DNA from: Gautieria morchelliformis
Lineage: Eukaryota > Basidiomycota > Agaricomycetes > Gomphales > Gomphaceae
Direction: 5' to 3'
NCBI GenBank assembly: GCA_015179125.1
Contig: WHVA01000113.1
Location: 124,001-188,000 of the forward strand
DNA: 64,000 nucleotides
Shown here piece by piece: positions 33,449 to 44,239 of the stretch. Both the position numbers and the translations under genes were made by a program. Below the pieces are notes generated by a model. The model saw only the letters and a list, made by a program, of their open reading frames with translations. It was not told the origin of the DNA and made no database searches. The first letter of the stretch is position 1. Each line of letters starts with the position of its first letter.

Positions 33449-34603
33449 ATGGGGATGCGCCGCGCAGAAAGCACGGCAGCAACGGCAAGCGCTGCCCGGC
33501 TCACAGGGAGCAAGCCGTTGACACAAACAGGCCTGACCAGGCCCAGCCTGTTCGCAAGAAGCGGAACAGGACAACGGCTACCGCCCTCACACCCAGCACA
33601 AGCTGGACGCCCGCCTGAATCTAAACAGCCTCAAGCATCAGGGTCGTCCCCACAACCTGCCCCACTGACAAAAACGTTGGGCCAGCCTAACAATAGGCCC
33701 AGCGGCAGCCAAAGCAACACCACATGCTTTGAATGCGGCCAACCTGGCCACACGAAGGCAGAATGCCCCCGGCTTAGGTCCAGTATAAGGACAGCGGCCG
33801 TGAGGCACGACGGTGAAGCCAAGGATCCGGAGACGGATCTCGGTCAAAATTCTCTTCAACAAATTGATGAAGAGGGGGAGGGTGATCCCCAACCCAATGA
33901 CACTCCGGACAACGGAGATGCACCCACTGAAGAATGGGACCCAGAGCCGTCCCAATACTATGAATGGGACGAGGAGGTGGAAGACACCACCTACAGGTCC
34001 AGCACGATCAGATTCGCACTGGAAGACGAAACCGCCACGAAGGTCATGGCGGCACGCACGTCGGTTATGCCAGACAAGGCGGCCGAGCCAGTGTATCACC
34101 ACCGAAGCAAACACAGGACGCGGCCAACGTGCCCACGCAGTGAGAACCGTACCCTATCAGGGTACTGGGAAATAAACGGCGTAAAAGCCCACTGCCTGCT
34201 AGATAGCGGCAGTGAAGGAGTACTGCTGTCCCCCGAATTCACACGAGCTACAGGGATGAAGACATTCTCCCTGGAGCAACCAATCGCGCTGCAGCTAGCC
34301 TGCATAGGCAGCCGTTCCAAGATCAACTATGGAATGAACACGACCATCAAGTTTGGTCATGAGACATACGACGAATATTTCGACATAGCGAACGTCGAAT
34401 ACTACGACACGATCTTAGGGACACTGTTCCTAAGGAGATTCGGCATAACCCTGGACTTCACGAGCCCAGGGACGATTTGCAAAGGGAAGGAAGTGATCCC
34501 CACGGGCAAGGTCTCATTCGACGACGACGAATCGACGAACGAGGACAAAGGGCCACGGGTGAGCAGGATCACCCAGGCACCGAAGCCGAACCTGGCTCAT
34601 TGA
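33449..34603 (+). CDS. Zinc knuckle plus retropepsin of the second retroelement
   Basis: 384 codons, intact. A CCHC knuckle (CFECGQPGHTKAEC) lies near residues 92-105. An acidic linker follows. The aspartic protease signature LLDSGSEGVLLSPEF is near residue 250, with the family's second hydrophobic block at YYDTILGTLFLRRFGITLDF. It would cleave the polyprotein. The ORF starts with ATG 33449 (MGMRRAES) immediately after the gag stop. Confidence 0.82.
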   Translation: MGMRRAESTAATASAARLTGSKPLTQTGLTRPSLFARSGTGQRLPPSHPAQAGRPPESKQPQASGSSPQPAPLTKTLGQPNNRPSGSQSNTTCFECGQPGHTKAECPRLRSSIRTAAVRHDGEAKDPETDLGQNSLQQIDEEGEGDPQPNDTPDNGDAPTEEWDPEPSQYYEWDEEVEDTTYRSSTIRFALEDETATKVMAARTSVMPDKAAEPVYHHRSKHRTRPTCPRSENRTLSGYWEINGVKAHCLLDSGSEGVLLSPEFTRATGMKTFSLEQPIALQLACIGSRSKINYGMNTTIKFGHETYDEYFDIANVEYYDTILGTLFLRRFGITLDFTSPGTICKGKEVIPTGKVSFDDDESTNEDKGPRVSRITQAPKPNLAH

Positions 34604-34618
34604 AGCCAGGAGGACGAG

Positions 34619-36180
34619 TTGCGGGATGACTCATCCACGAACTCACCCTACAGCTGTAGGGAGAGGCGCTCTCACCTAATGGTGAAAGCGATGGGAAAGA
34701 GGAAAGCGGGCCCGCGCGCCGCGGGACCTAATAGACGCCAACAGCGCCTAATGGCTTCTAAGCCAACCACCACCATCATCCTCACGGATGATGACCTTCC
34801 TCGCCTCCGCGAGGAATGGATGGAAGGAATCACTGACCTAGTCAGTGGAATTCCATTAGAACTCCTGCCACTACGGGAGATCAACCATGAGATCAACCTC
34901 ATCGATCCCAACAAGCACATGCGGTATCGACTACCGAAATGCCCCGAACACTTCCGAGAGGAACTGTCGGCTAAGATAGAATGATACACCACTGCAAAGT
35001 GGTGGATTCCGGCAGTAGCGTAGCAGGCAGTGCCCATGCTGTGTGTGCCAAAGAAGAATGGTACATTGAGAACCGTCTTCGATCTGCACCAGCAGAACGA
35101 GAACACGGTGAAGGATGTCACACCCTTCCCGGATCAAGATATCATATGCAGCGACATGGCTCGCTGCCGATATCGAACAAAACTCGATATGTCAGAAGCA
35201 TACGAGCAGATCCGGATCCATCCGGATCACGTAGCAAAGACTGCCTTTGCCACGAGACTTGGCACCTTCAGGAGCCAGGTGATACAGATGGGGGACTGTA
35301 ACGCCCCATCAACATTCCAACGGCTGATGACAGCCATTTTCCACGACTGCATAGGTCACTTCGTCCATGTATACATGGACGACATCTTCATATTCTTGCT
35401 CTCAATACAAGAGCATGAAGGGCACCTCTACATCGTCTTTGACAGACTAAGGAAGAATCACCTCTTTCTGAGCAAGAAAAAGGTGGACCTCTATTCCATC
35501 CGAATGGAGTGTCTCGGCCATATTATTGATGGCTGAGGGGTACATGCCGACGAGGACAAGATGCAACGCATCTGCGAGTGGCGCAGGCCATGGACGTTCA
35601 ACGACGTCCAGCGTTTCCTCGGGCTGGTACAGTATCTGGCACACTACATGCCGGATGTTAGCGCATATACCACCCCGCTATCCGGCTGTGCACGTAATAA
35701 CCGTCCATTCGAATGGACACCACTACTCGACAAATGCTGGCAAAGCATTAAGGCGTTGGCCTGTAAGGCCCCGATCCTGCGTCCAGTAGACGCAAGGTGC
35801 CCAGAGCCGATCTGGGTGATCACCGACGGATCAAAAGCCGGTGTCGGTGCGGTCTATGGCCAAGGTCCTGACTGGAAAACTTGTCAACCAGCTGGCTTCT
35901 TGTCAAAGAAGTTCAGCATTGCTCAGCAACACTACCGGACTCACGAGCACGAGACGATCGCGGTGCTCAAGGCTCTCATGAAATGGGAGGACAAACTGCT
36001 GGGGCGAAGGTTCACCCTCGTCACAGACCACAAAGGGCTCGAGTACTTCGAGACCCAGAAGAGCCTATCTGACCGCCAGGGCAGATGGTGGGAGTTTCTC
36101 TCACGGTTCAATTTCAACACCGTTCATGTTGACGGTATAGAGAACAAGGTAGCGGACTGCCTGTCGCGCTACTACGAGAG
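34619..36180 (+). pseudogene. Reverse transcriptase and RNase H of the second retroelement (three stops)
   Basis: Reads PLREINHEINLIDPNKHMRY, a stop at 34982, YTTAKWWIP, a stop near 35023, then the RT core: MLCVPKKNGTLRTVFDL, YRTKLDMSEAYEQIRIHPDH, MGDCNAPSTFQRLM, YMDDIFIF. A stop at 35535 follows HIIDG. RNase H continues from 35561: PIWVITDGSKAGVGAVYGQG, FAAQ-like SKKFSIAQQHYRTHEHET, LVTDHKGLEYFE, and VADCLSRYYES. RT motifs are otherwise complete. Positions of the stops, by family comparison, fit CGA or CAG codons turned into TGA/TAG. Confidence 0.87.
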
Positions 36181-36932
36181 CAACACGAGTGACGTGGGCC
36201 CGCAAGATCACGGTGACGAGGGACAACAGGAACGAGATGGGAACAAGGGAGCACGAGGGAAGAGTGAACGGGACAAGGGAGAGCGTGATGAGGCAGAGAG
36301 GGGAGACGGCGGAGGCAGCAAGGACACAGGACGAAGCTACACAGACGGTCCAGAGCATGACCCAGTCCCACACGGCATCCCCACACAACCCCGCGACGAA
36401 TACTCGCGAGCGCACGACGCGCACGAACAACGCAGCGACGGGGACACGCGAGGACGCGTCACAGAGATGCAACGCAGGGCGGGGAACACCCAAGAACACG
36501 CTGACACGCGGGACAGCGGCACAGACGAACGACGTCGCAGCACAGACCCACGAGATGATGGGGACAAAGGAGACAGGGACCAGGCAGAGGGATAGGGACA
36601 GAAAAGGGACAGAAGCGGCCAGAAAGACCAACGAGGACGCGACAGGGACATGCGAGATCACGGAGCCGGAGAGCCAGAGTGCCATCCACACAGCACCCCT
36701 AGATGACCCCGCAAAGCACACCCTTATCACCATGACCGCCACGACGACTCGCGAGCCCACAGCACCGACGAAAAACGCCATGAAGCAGGCCCAGGAGACA
36801 AGTAACAAGGGGCTGAGGGAAAGGGAGACGAGGGGGATGGGAATGAGTGACAGAGAGATGGTGAGGAGGGGACAGCGGCGGCACAGGCGTCGAGGACTCA
36901 AGACGCAGCCATGCGGACACCTGATGACATGA
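36181..36932 (+). repeat. Low-complexity hydrophilic tail after RNase H
   Basis: Sequence rich in gacaggga/acgaga/cacgcga runs; all frames translate to Glu/Arg/Asp/Thr/Gly-rich text without hydrophobic core. Two overlapping frames stay open for about 250-340 codons because of composition. It probably forms the C-terminal tail of the polyprotein plus 3' untranslated sequence. Confidence 0.6.
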
Positions 36933-37599
36933 CAGGGCCCACAGCAACACCACACGACCCCATGACGAATACTCACGAGCGCACGAACGGCGCGGGTGCG
37001 GAGAGGGAGCCCCAGTGCGCGCCGTCGGACGGCGACGTGGACTCGCAGCGCACCTCGCTTGAGACGGAGCGCTCGGCTTGTAGTGTCGTGTGTGTGGATG
37101 TCCCTTCCTATACGATGTTCTACTCTCAGGCGAAATTGACGTACGCAGCTCCTATCTATTTGCACTGTCACTCACCTGCGTCGTTGTATATCAAGGAAAT
37201 GCCCCACAGTACCCTGCGCAGTGCGTCCACCCCTGATTCCTCTCCTGCTCAGTGTTGAGTTCGACACCGCCTCTCTTGTCTGCCCTTGCTGTCTTCCCCT
37301 CGTCCAGAGGCCACAAATTCGTCCGTGGCTACCTCGACTGGGGACCCACCTTCGCGCTTAATGCTGTCTCCAAGACCTTCGGCTGATGGATGCAATGCCA
37401 CTCGTACTCGCAGGGGTTTCCCACATATTCCCTCGAATGGACGCCGGAATTCCTGTGGGTCGATTTGTTACCAGTCCTGTCAGGCGCTGCGCCAGCTCAT
37501 ACTTCAGTTCATTGTGGCTGCATATCTCAGTGTTTCCGTCCTGTTTCCATCCGGTACCCATTCATATCCGCTCGCTAGGCAATAATAAATGTCCCTAAA
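36933..37599. other. No gene seen
   Basis: Downstream of the retroelement tail. It may include its 3' end, but no LTR or polypurine tract was identified. Confidence 0.4.
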
Positions 37600-37836
37600 A
37601 ATTAGTTTTGAATGTACTGTTTATTAGTGCTAAACAAGCTGGAATTCAGTTCTTTTTGAGCTAAAAAACAGTACAAAGTGGGACATTTTCACTACTAGAA
37701 ATCAGTTCATGGTTGAAGGGCCGGGAACGCTTCGGGAGCTAAAAATCAGTGCTCAAGTACTGATTTTTAGCTGGTTTTGTACTGAAAATCAAGTTCCGTT
37801 TCATCTGATTTTTAGGTGCCGGCGCTTTCTGCAGTG
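37600..37836. mobile_element. CACTA-like terminal region inserted beside the hydrophobin duplication
   Basis: Read inward on the minus strand from 37836: CACTGCAGAAAGC. Inside, the motif CTAAAAATCAG (or its complement) recurs at least three times, including a palindrome around 37738-37772 (AGCTAAAAATCAGT...ACTGATTTTTAGCT). The right boundary is exact: from 37837 on, the sequence matches the second hydrophobin copy from about 39937. The other terminus was not found. Confidence 0.5.
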
Positions 37837-38290
37837 ACGAGTCAACTGCTAACCAAGACCAGCCCTATCCAAGGAGACCAAGGAACACGTCATTCCCTAC
37901 TCGGACGAGCTTTTTAGGCGTGCACAGTAACAATTGAATGGTTGATAGTAACTTATCTGGCGTGTGGTGTCTTCGCTCGACTGACACCGGCTATCTACAA
38001 TGAATCGCCCGCGCTTCCGTGAAATGATCGACGTCGCACCTCGGGCAAGAAGAACGTGAAAATCATTTGCACCACTAGCATAGGTCAGACGAGTTCCGCA
38101 TAGAATGAATGGCTGAAAGCAAACGTGACGCCAATTTTTTTTTTTTTTAAAAACCGAAAACAAGATCGCAATTTATTGCATACATGTTGCAAAGCAACAA
38201 GATTGACTACATAAAGATTCACGCGAGACCAATTCACATAGAAAACAGAATTATGCTCGAACGAAAGCTTAGAGAAATGGGTAATTTTGT

Positions 38291-38808
38291 TTACAAGGAG
38301 ATGGGGGAGCAGCCGATGCTGATCTACATTTATACTGAGCAAGGGTACAGTCAGATCATGGCGAATAAGGACTCACGATGCCGCTGAAGTCGTTGTCAGT
38401 GCAACACACGGGCTGCTGGTCGCAGCTGTCGCCTCTACACATAGAATGGGTGGTTAGCAATTGATACCAAACCAGATCTAAGGAGAGGACTAACACTATG
38501 TCGACACAGTCGAGGCCGACAACGACAGAGAGGTCCTCGAGGATAATACCGAGCAAGCCTAGGATGGTGCCAACATCGGGGAGAGAGTCGGCTGGTCCGA
38601 CACTGTCGCAACACTGAGCATCGCCTGGCAAGGTTGTCAACAGGGTGTCAAGCTATTAAAATCCACACGAAGTCCTACCAGTGTCGCACTGCGAGATGGT
38701 GGTCACATCGGGGCCGGGAGCCGTCGCAGTGACAGTATCACAAGGGTTCGGTGCGGCGGTAGCAAGGATAGCAAAGGTGGAAACGACGGCAGCCTTGAAG
38801 AACATCAT
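38291..38808 (-). CDS. Class I hydrophobin, acidic paralogue
   Basis: A secreted small protein that assembles into amphipathic films on aerial hyphae and fruiting tissue. Four exons: 38808-38679, 38624-38495, 38434-38377, 38323-38291 (116 residues). Signal peptide MMFFKAAVVSTFAILATAAP. Eight cysteines follow the hydrophobin order C...CC...C...C...CC...C (SQCD, AQCCD, GLDCVD, GDSCD, PVCCTD, IGCSP). A ninth cysteine lies just after the signal peptide (NPCDT). Intron positions equal those of the 40-kb paralogue. Compared with that paralogue about eleven residues have become Asp or Glu and none have been lost, so the mature protein is far more negative. It is presumably expressed from the TATA box at 38891. 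Confidence 0.92.
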
Positions 38809-38890
38809 GTTGAGAAGAGTAGGAAGAGCTTGAAGTGGTGAGTAGTTCGACCGGGTGGTTAAACTGCAGAAAATCTACGAAAGGGATCGC

Positions 38891-38898
38891 CCTTTATA
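38891..38898 (-). promoter_or_regulatory. TATA box of the 38-kb hydrophobin
   Basis: TATAAAGG on the minus strand 83 bp upstream of the ATG, conserved in position with the paralogue. The leader between box and ATG (gtcgaactactcacc) is shared by the hydrophobin copies. Confidence 0.6.
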
Positions 38899-39599
38899 CA
38901 GTGGACTGTGCATGCCAGATCACATATTCGCTGCATCGAGGCACCCGTCGCTTCACAGTAGTGTTCCGCACAAGGTTCCGGATCGGAAAGTGACGACTTG
39001 AACTAGCATCACAATGAGTAAATTGACCCATTTGTGGAAAATTGACAGCACAGCTGGAGAAGGGGCTGACAAGATGTCATAAGTTTATTGTGAAGTCGTA
39101 TGATGTGCTTTTGATCAGGTACGCACTAGTTTTGCGAACGGATCACATCAATAAATGCTTGTGCGCTAGCAAGGGTTCGAGCTTGCAACCAAGACAGGAT
39201 TCGAGTTAGACAGGTAACAACCTGCAATAGCCACGACGATCACCATAGGAATGTTTAATCCAAGGACTGCGGCTGGTCGCAGGAAATATAAACAGCATGA
39301 GAAGCAACAATATTTCGTGGATGTAAAACTTGAAAAATATTGACGTTCTAAACAGGCTCGCGTGACAGCTGTCGGGTTTACGATTTCGAACAATGGAAAC
39401 AATGGTGAAAGTGTGATCACATGTCATCAAATGTCACGTTTAGGAAATAGAGGGGGTTCGCCACCCCTGTGCTATTATTAGACTTTCTGTTTACAATTAC
39501 CGTGCTGGCACAGCGCACTTGTCAAACGCTTCCCTGTCATCGGCTAGCAATGATGTTCCTCGGGTTAGAACGCGGTATTCGCTGCCAAGTTTGACGCGG

Positions 39600-39771
39600 C
39601 CGGACGAGCAATGTTAATGAGCACTGGAGACAACTTATGCCAATAGAGCCGGAATTCGCCGCCATAGATTTTGGGGTCGCGCCAATCGACCGGGGCATTT
39701 GAAGTCAGGTACGCGGGCACTTAAAATTGGTACCTCGGTGCGTAATCTAAGTGCCCGGTCTTCCTGCAGTG
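39600..39771. mobile_element. CACTA-like terminal region between the duplication units
   Basis: Read inward on the minus strand from 39771: CACTGCAGGAAGACCGGGC. Subterminal motifs GGGCACTTAG, AAGTGCCCGCG and AAATGCCCCGG follow in both orientations. It is a third, different sequence sharing only the CACTGCAGNAA end. The distal end is not seen. Confidence 0.42.
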
Positions 39772-40364
39772 TCTAAAGCGTACCTGGTAAATTTACAAGT
39801 GACCACACTCGATCCGCGCCATACATATGCAAGCTACACGCGAGCGCAGTTATCAGTCAGAGTAATTACAATGAATGGTGCGAAGTGACAAATTTCAAGA
39901 GCAAACTTCCCAAGGCCGTAAAAGTCCCAAACCTCTAACGAGTCAACTGCTAACCAAGACCGGCCAGCTATCCAAGGAGACCAAGGAACACGTCATTCCT
40001 ACTCGGACGAGCTTTTTAGGCGTGTACAGTAATATAGTAACTTATCTGGCGTGTGATGTCTTCGCTCGACTGACACCGGATATCTACAATGAATCACCCG
40101 CGCTTCCGTGAAATGATTGACGTCGCATCTCAGGAAAGGAGAAATCCTTTGCATCACTAGCATAGGTTAGACGAGTTCCGCACAGAATGAATGGCTGAAA
40201 GCCAACGTGACGCCATTTTTTTTTTTTGACAAAAAAAGATCCCAATTAATTGCATGCATGTTGCAGATCTACGACATTGACTACAGAAAGATGCACGCAA
40301 GACCAATTCACATCGAAAAGAGTGTTATGCTCCAAAGAAATTTAAGAGCAATGGGTATTTTTGT

Positions 40365-40893
40365 TTACAAGGAGATGGGGGAGCAGCCGATGTTGATCTA
40401 CATTTATATTGAGCAAGGGTGAAGTCAGATCATAGCGAATAAGGACTCACGAGGCCGTTGAAGTGGTTGTCAGTGCAACACACGGGCTGCTGGTTGCAGC
40501 TACCGCCTCTGCACATAGAATGGGTGGTTAGCAATTGATACCCATATCAAGGCAAGAGAAGACTAACAAAATGTCGGCGCAGCCGAGGCCAACAACGACA
40601 GAGAGGTCCTGGATGACAATACCGAGCAAGCCTAGGATGGCGCTAACACCGGGGAGAGCGTTGGCTGCTCCGACGTTGTTGCAGCACTGAGCTCCACCTG
40701 GCAAGGTTGTCAACAGGGTGTCAAGCTATTAAAATCCACGCCAAGTCTCACCAGTGTTGCACTGCGAGATGGTAGTCACAGTGGGGCCGGGAGCCGTCGC
40801 AGTGACAGTGACAGTACCCGGGCCCCAAGGGTTCGGTGCGGCGGTAGCAAGGATAGCAAAGGTGGAAACGACGGCAGCCTTGAAGAACATCAT
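40365..40893 (-). CDS. Class I hydrophobin
   Basis: Four exons: 40893-40752, 40697-40568, 40508-40451, 40397-40365 (120 residues). Signal peptide MMFFKAAVVSTFAILATAAP, then a short Pro/Thr-rich linker (WGPGTVTVTATAPG). Eight cysteines in hydrophobin order: SQCN, AQCCNN, GLGCAD, GGSCN, PVCCTD, IGCSP. The hydrophobic loop ILGLLGIVIQDLSVVVGL between cysteines 3 and 4 is typical of class I. The tiny last exon (INIGCSPISL) supplies the eighth cysteine. Upstream are a TATA box and a C/T-rich leader. It is the more typical member of the tandem pair. Confidence 0.95.
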
Positions 40894-40984
40894 GTTGAGA
40901 GGAGTAGGAAGTGTAGGAAGAGTAAGGAGTGGTGAGTAGTTCGACTGGGTGGTTGAACTGCAGAAAATCCACGAAAGGGATCGC

Positions 40985-40992
40985 CTTTTATA
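40985..40992 (-). promoter_or_regulatory. TATA box of the 40-kb hydrophobin
   Basis: TATAAAAG on the minus strand, 92 bp upstream of the ATG, in the same place as in the paralogue. The leader contains a pyrimidine-rich run (ctcttcctacacttcctact). Confidence 0.6.
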
Positions 40993-41880
40993 CAGGGGAC
41001 TGTCCACGCCAGATTACATATTCGCTGCATCGAGTCACCCGTCGCTCCGCAGTGGTGTTCCGCACATGGTTCCGAATCGGAAAGTCACCACTTCAACTAT
41101 CATCACAATGAGTAAATTGGACCCATTCGCACCGCCAGAGAAGGGGCTGACAACATGTCCTAAGTTTATTCTGAAGGCGTATGATGTGCTTTTGATAAGA
41201 TACGCACTAGTTCTGCGAACGGATCACATCAAAAAATTGCTTGTGCGCGGGTGTCGGCTAGCAAGGATTCGAGCTTGCAACCAAGATAGGATTCGGCTTA
41301 GACAGGCAACGACCTGCCATAGCCACGACGATATGCATTGGAGCTTGACGTTGAACAAATATCTGATTAACCATAGGGATGTTTAAGCTAAGGACTGCCG
41401 CTGGTCACAGGAAATATGAACAGCATTAGAAGCAAGAGAAGCACGAGCAATTTTCGTGATGTAAAACTTGAAAAATATTGACAGCGGAAACGTGACGGCG
41501 GGCTAGACTCTTGGTTCTAAACCGGCTCCGCGTGACAGCTGTCGGGTTTACGATTTCGGCCGTAAGAGAAATTTTCGCGCGGCGGAAGCATTGGGTGTGC
41601 GAAGAAGCATAACGCCAAAACTATGATGGAAGAAGAATAACGCCAAAACAATGGTGAAAGTGTTCAGATGCAAACTGACATCGGCATCCGGCCGGCCAAA
41701 CCACATCAAATGTTACATTTTTTCGTTTAGGAAACAGAGCGGGTCACGAACCCTGTTCTAGACTTTTTGCTTAAAACATCAACTTCTATCACAGTGACTT
41801 GTAACACGCTTCCCTGACATCGGCTAGCACTCGGCTCGATGCTCCGCGACGTTTAGAACGCGATATTCGCTGCGAAGTTA

Positions 41881-44151
41881 TGGAGACAACCGCAACGACG
41901 GTGAGTCTTATAGCACAGCCAGCACCCATAGGCATTAGTCGAAGAAAATCATCAGTCTGAGGATCATCAGTGATTGTGACGGTAGGCAGCGCTGAGTTTT
42001 TATTACGGTGTCGGTGCATCCCGTAGAAGCAATTGTGAAGAGGCGCCAACAAGAAACACGGATGCAGCCGCATCCAACAAGGGAGCAGCGTTTACCGTGA
42101 TATATATATAGTATCCATCCTTAACGTTCCTCGTGGACGTGGTAGAACAAAGTCATGTGGCACCGGATAGTCGACATGATCTGCTGGACCCTGTAAAATT
42201 CAAATGTCGACCATCCTGGTTTTGTATCCCGGAAAGACGTCTCACCGCGTTTACCGTGATATATATAGTATCTGCCGTCCAGGTACTTGGGGCTGCCTTA
42301 CGTACGACATGTGCCATAACGTTCCTCGTGTAGTGGGGGTCGCCCAAGAAAATGATTTGAACAGACGTGATATACAAGTGAATACAGGGTGGGAAGGCAT
42401 GCAGGAGGGTGAATAAGAAGGTAGAAAGAAACCTGATGACGGCAAATGTGGGAAAAGGCCTATGCGCCGTGCAGGGATACGAACTCGGGACGAGAGAGGG
42501 AGCGAAGGAGAGCGAAAAACTACAACATACGTTAGAGCGAGCATGGCAAGCGAGCCAAAAAAGCGACTTTTACCGTGCGAGGCCGAGCGTGATGCGCAAG
42601 AGCGAGGCGCCTGCTAAATCTATTAGGATAGAATGGTCCCCCGTTGAGACACGTATGAGCTCGGCACTTCGGCGTGCTGACATAATCCGATGACGCGTAC
42701 AAGACAAGATCTCCTTGTTCTCTGCAAGACAAAGCTCATAATTATAAACTATTTACTAAGGCAGCGACCTGCAGCTTGCATCGCTGCAGATTATCGGAAC
42801 TGAACCATACTTCATATCTTATTTGTAAGCATCTTCGACCTTATACGTCTCACGTGCGTGAGCGCGGACGCGTCCAAGACAGGAACATGCACGGGGTCAC
42901 GTGCGACGACGAAACCGAGCTCTGTAAGAAACTGGCCAGGTTGCATGACCCCGTTCGCGCATTCGGGGTCACCCTCCTCGCGGTCTGGTTCGCCTCTCCT
43001 CTACTTCCCTGGGGTACGCCTACCATGTCGACACAGGTTGCAGTCCCGTCCAGACACATCAGGGTTCGCGCGCGTCACAGAATCGTCATGCGTGTGTGGG
43101 GGAGGCTGATGATTACATAAGCGATGACGACTGGTGATGGACTCTCCCCTTCAGCTACCAGCAAATTTCTCGTGCCAGCGAACTGGTCCCGATGGATACT
43201 AACGTATACTTATACCCAGGTTTGGACCGACCCCCTACTAGCGGGCACAGATTGCTTGGAGTGCTCCACAGTCTTCTACTAAGCCACCGGCTAGAGAAAA
43301 TTGCTCTAGGCACGCTTCCACTCCATGCTGAAAAACGCTCCACTGGCACAGATGTTATGTTTTGCTCCACTTTCCCCTGAGGTGGAGCATGAAAAGCTGG
43401 CTTAGCATTGTTGCCTATTTACAGCTGCTCACAGCCACCATCAGGATGATGGACTAATGGCTAACAGCTCCGCACGAGAACAGCGAAGCTAACTTGTCCA
43501 TATTTGACTTTTGGCTCTGCCCCACTCCATTCAGTCGCTTACCCCCCCTTGTCGCCATCAAGAATTAAACACAAGTACAGCCGCCCGAATCTGTCGATGG
43601 ATATTCGTGTCAACACGGTCAGGCTTGTGCCTCACTTGCATCACATTAGTTCAATGTCCGTGGGCCGCCGAAGCCGCTCTGGGTACCTTGGTTTCTAGAA
43701 CTCTTGCTGTAACACCTCGGACATAACTTTCGGAGATTGCTATGCTAACTCTCAACCCGTCTTCATCTTCAGCTGGTTGCAAGCTGAGGCCGTTACCGTT
43801 CTTGCAGCACCCCGCCAATATGCAACAATGCTCGTCACCATGTTTCTTCGCTGAGCACCACTGTGATGAGTACACTTCACACAAGTGCAGAGATCTAGCA
43901 CTCCATCTGTTTACACCTGCTTCAGAAAACACCCCACTTCTCAGTGCCCTCATTTCTGGCAGTCCGATCTTGTCTATCAAGTTTCCATCCTGAGCTGACA
44001 CTGCGGTCGTCACTAGTAGTTGCGTTGACCATAATTCGGTTGTACCTGGAGACAGGTCTACCAAACTCAAGTTAGAGCACAGACAATTTATTTTGCCAGG
44101 GGAAGACAAGTCTGCTCATGGTTTTCGCGGGTACCAGCTGGGCCTCGCTCA
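41881..44151. other. Intergenic, no gene recognised
   Basis: A short local duplication is visible: accgtgatatatata plus acgttcctcgtg at about 42091-42135 and again at 42256-42335. The remaining open frames show no family motifs. Part of it may be decayed repeat. Confidence 0.45.
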
Positions 44152-44157
44152 TATAAA
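44152..44157 (+). promoter_or_regulatory. TATA box of the third hydrophobin copy
   Basis: TATAAA 83 bp upstream of the ATG at 44240, followed by the hydrophobin leader block gtcgaactactcaccgcttc. Confidence 0.5.
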
Positions 44158-44239
44158 CCTTCAGTTTTGTCTCGTTTCTTCAGTTCAACAACTCCAGTCG
44201 AACTACTCACCGCTTCCCGCTCTTCCTGCTCTCCTCAAC

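Larger units (their letters stand above)
31466..36932 (+). mobile_element. Ty3/gypsy-related retroelement with no visible integrase
   Basis: Plus-strand order: helical ORF, gag, zinc knuckle plus protease, RT, RNase H, then a long hydrophilic tail. Four ORFs lie head to tail with 6-16 nt gaps. RT and RNase H belong to the Ty3/gypsy type, but no HHCC or DDE integrase motif is present downstream of RNase H in any frame. No LTR pair was found on comparing 31040-31460 with 36930-37600. Pol carries three in-frame stops. Related agaricomycete elements that also stop after RNase H are, as I recall, common. Confidence 0.8.
37837..39595. repeat. Tandem segmental duplication, unit A
   Basis: Matches 39930-41880 in direct orientation over its whole length, including the hydrophobin gene, its upstream region and flanks such as gagtcaactgctaaccaaga. 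Indels and substitutions are frequent outside exons. It ends near the shared block cggtattcgctgccaagtt. Confidence 0.85.
39930..41880. repeat. Tandem segmental duplication, unit B
   Basis: Partner of 37837-39595. It is longer because of extra blocks between about 41340 and 41700. The shared end lies near ttagaacgcgatattcgctg. Confidence 0.85.

Noticed and set aside
36101-37171. 356-codon minus-strand open frame over the retroelement tail
   Set aside because: It mirrors the repetitive gacaggga sequence on the plus strand; the product is only Leu/Ser/Val/Cys/Arg-rich text without a domain.
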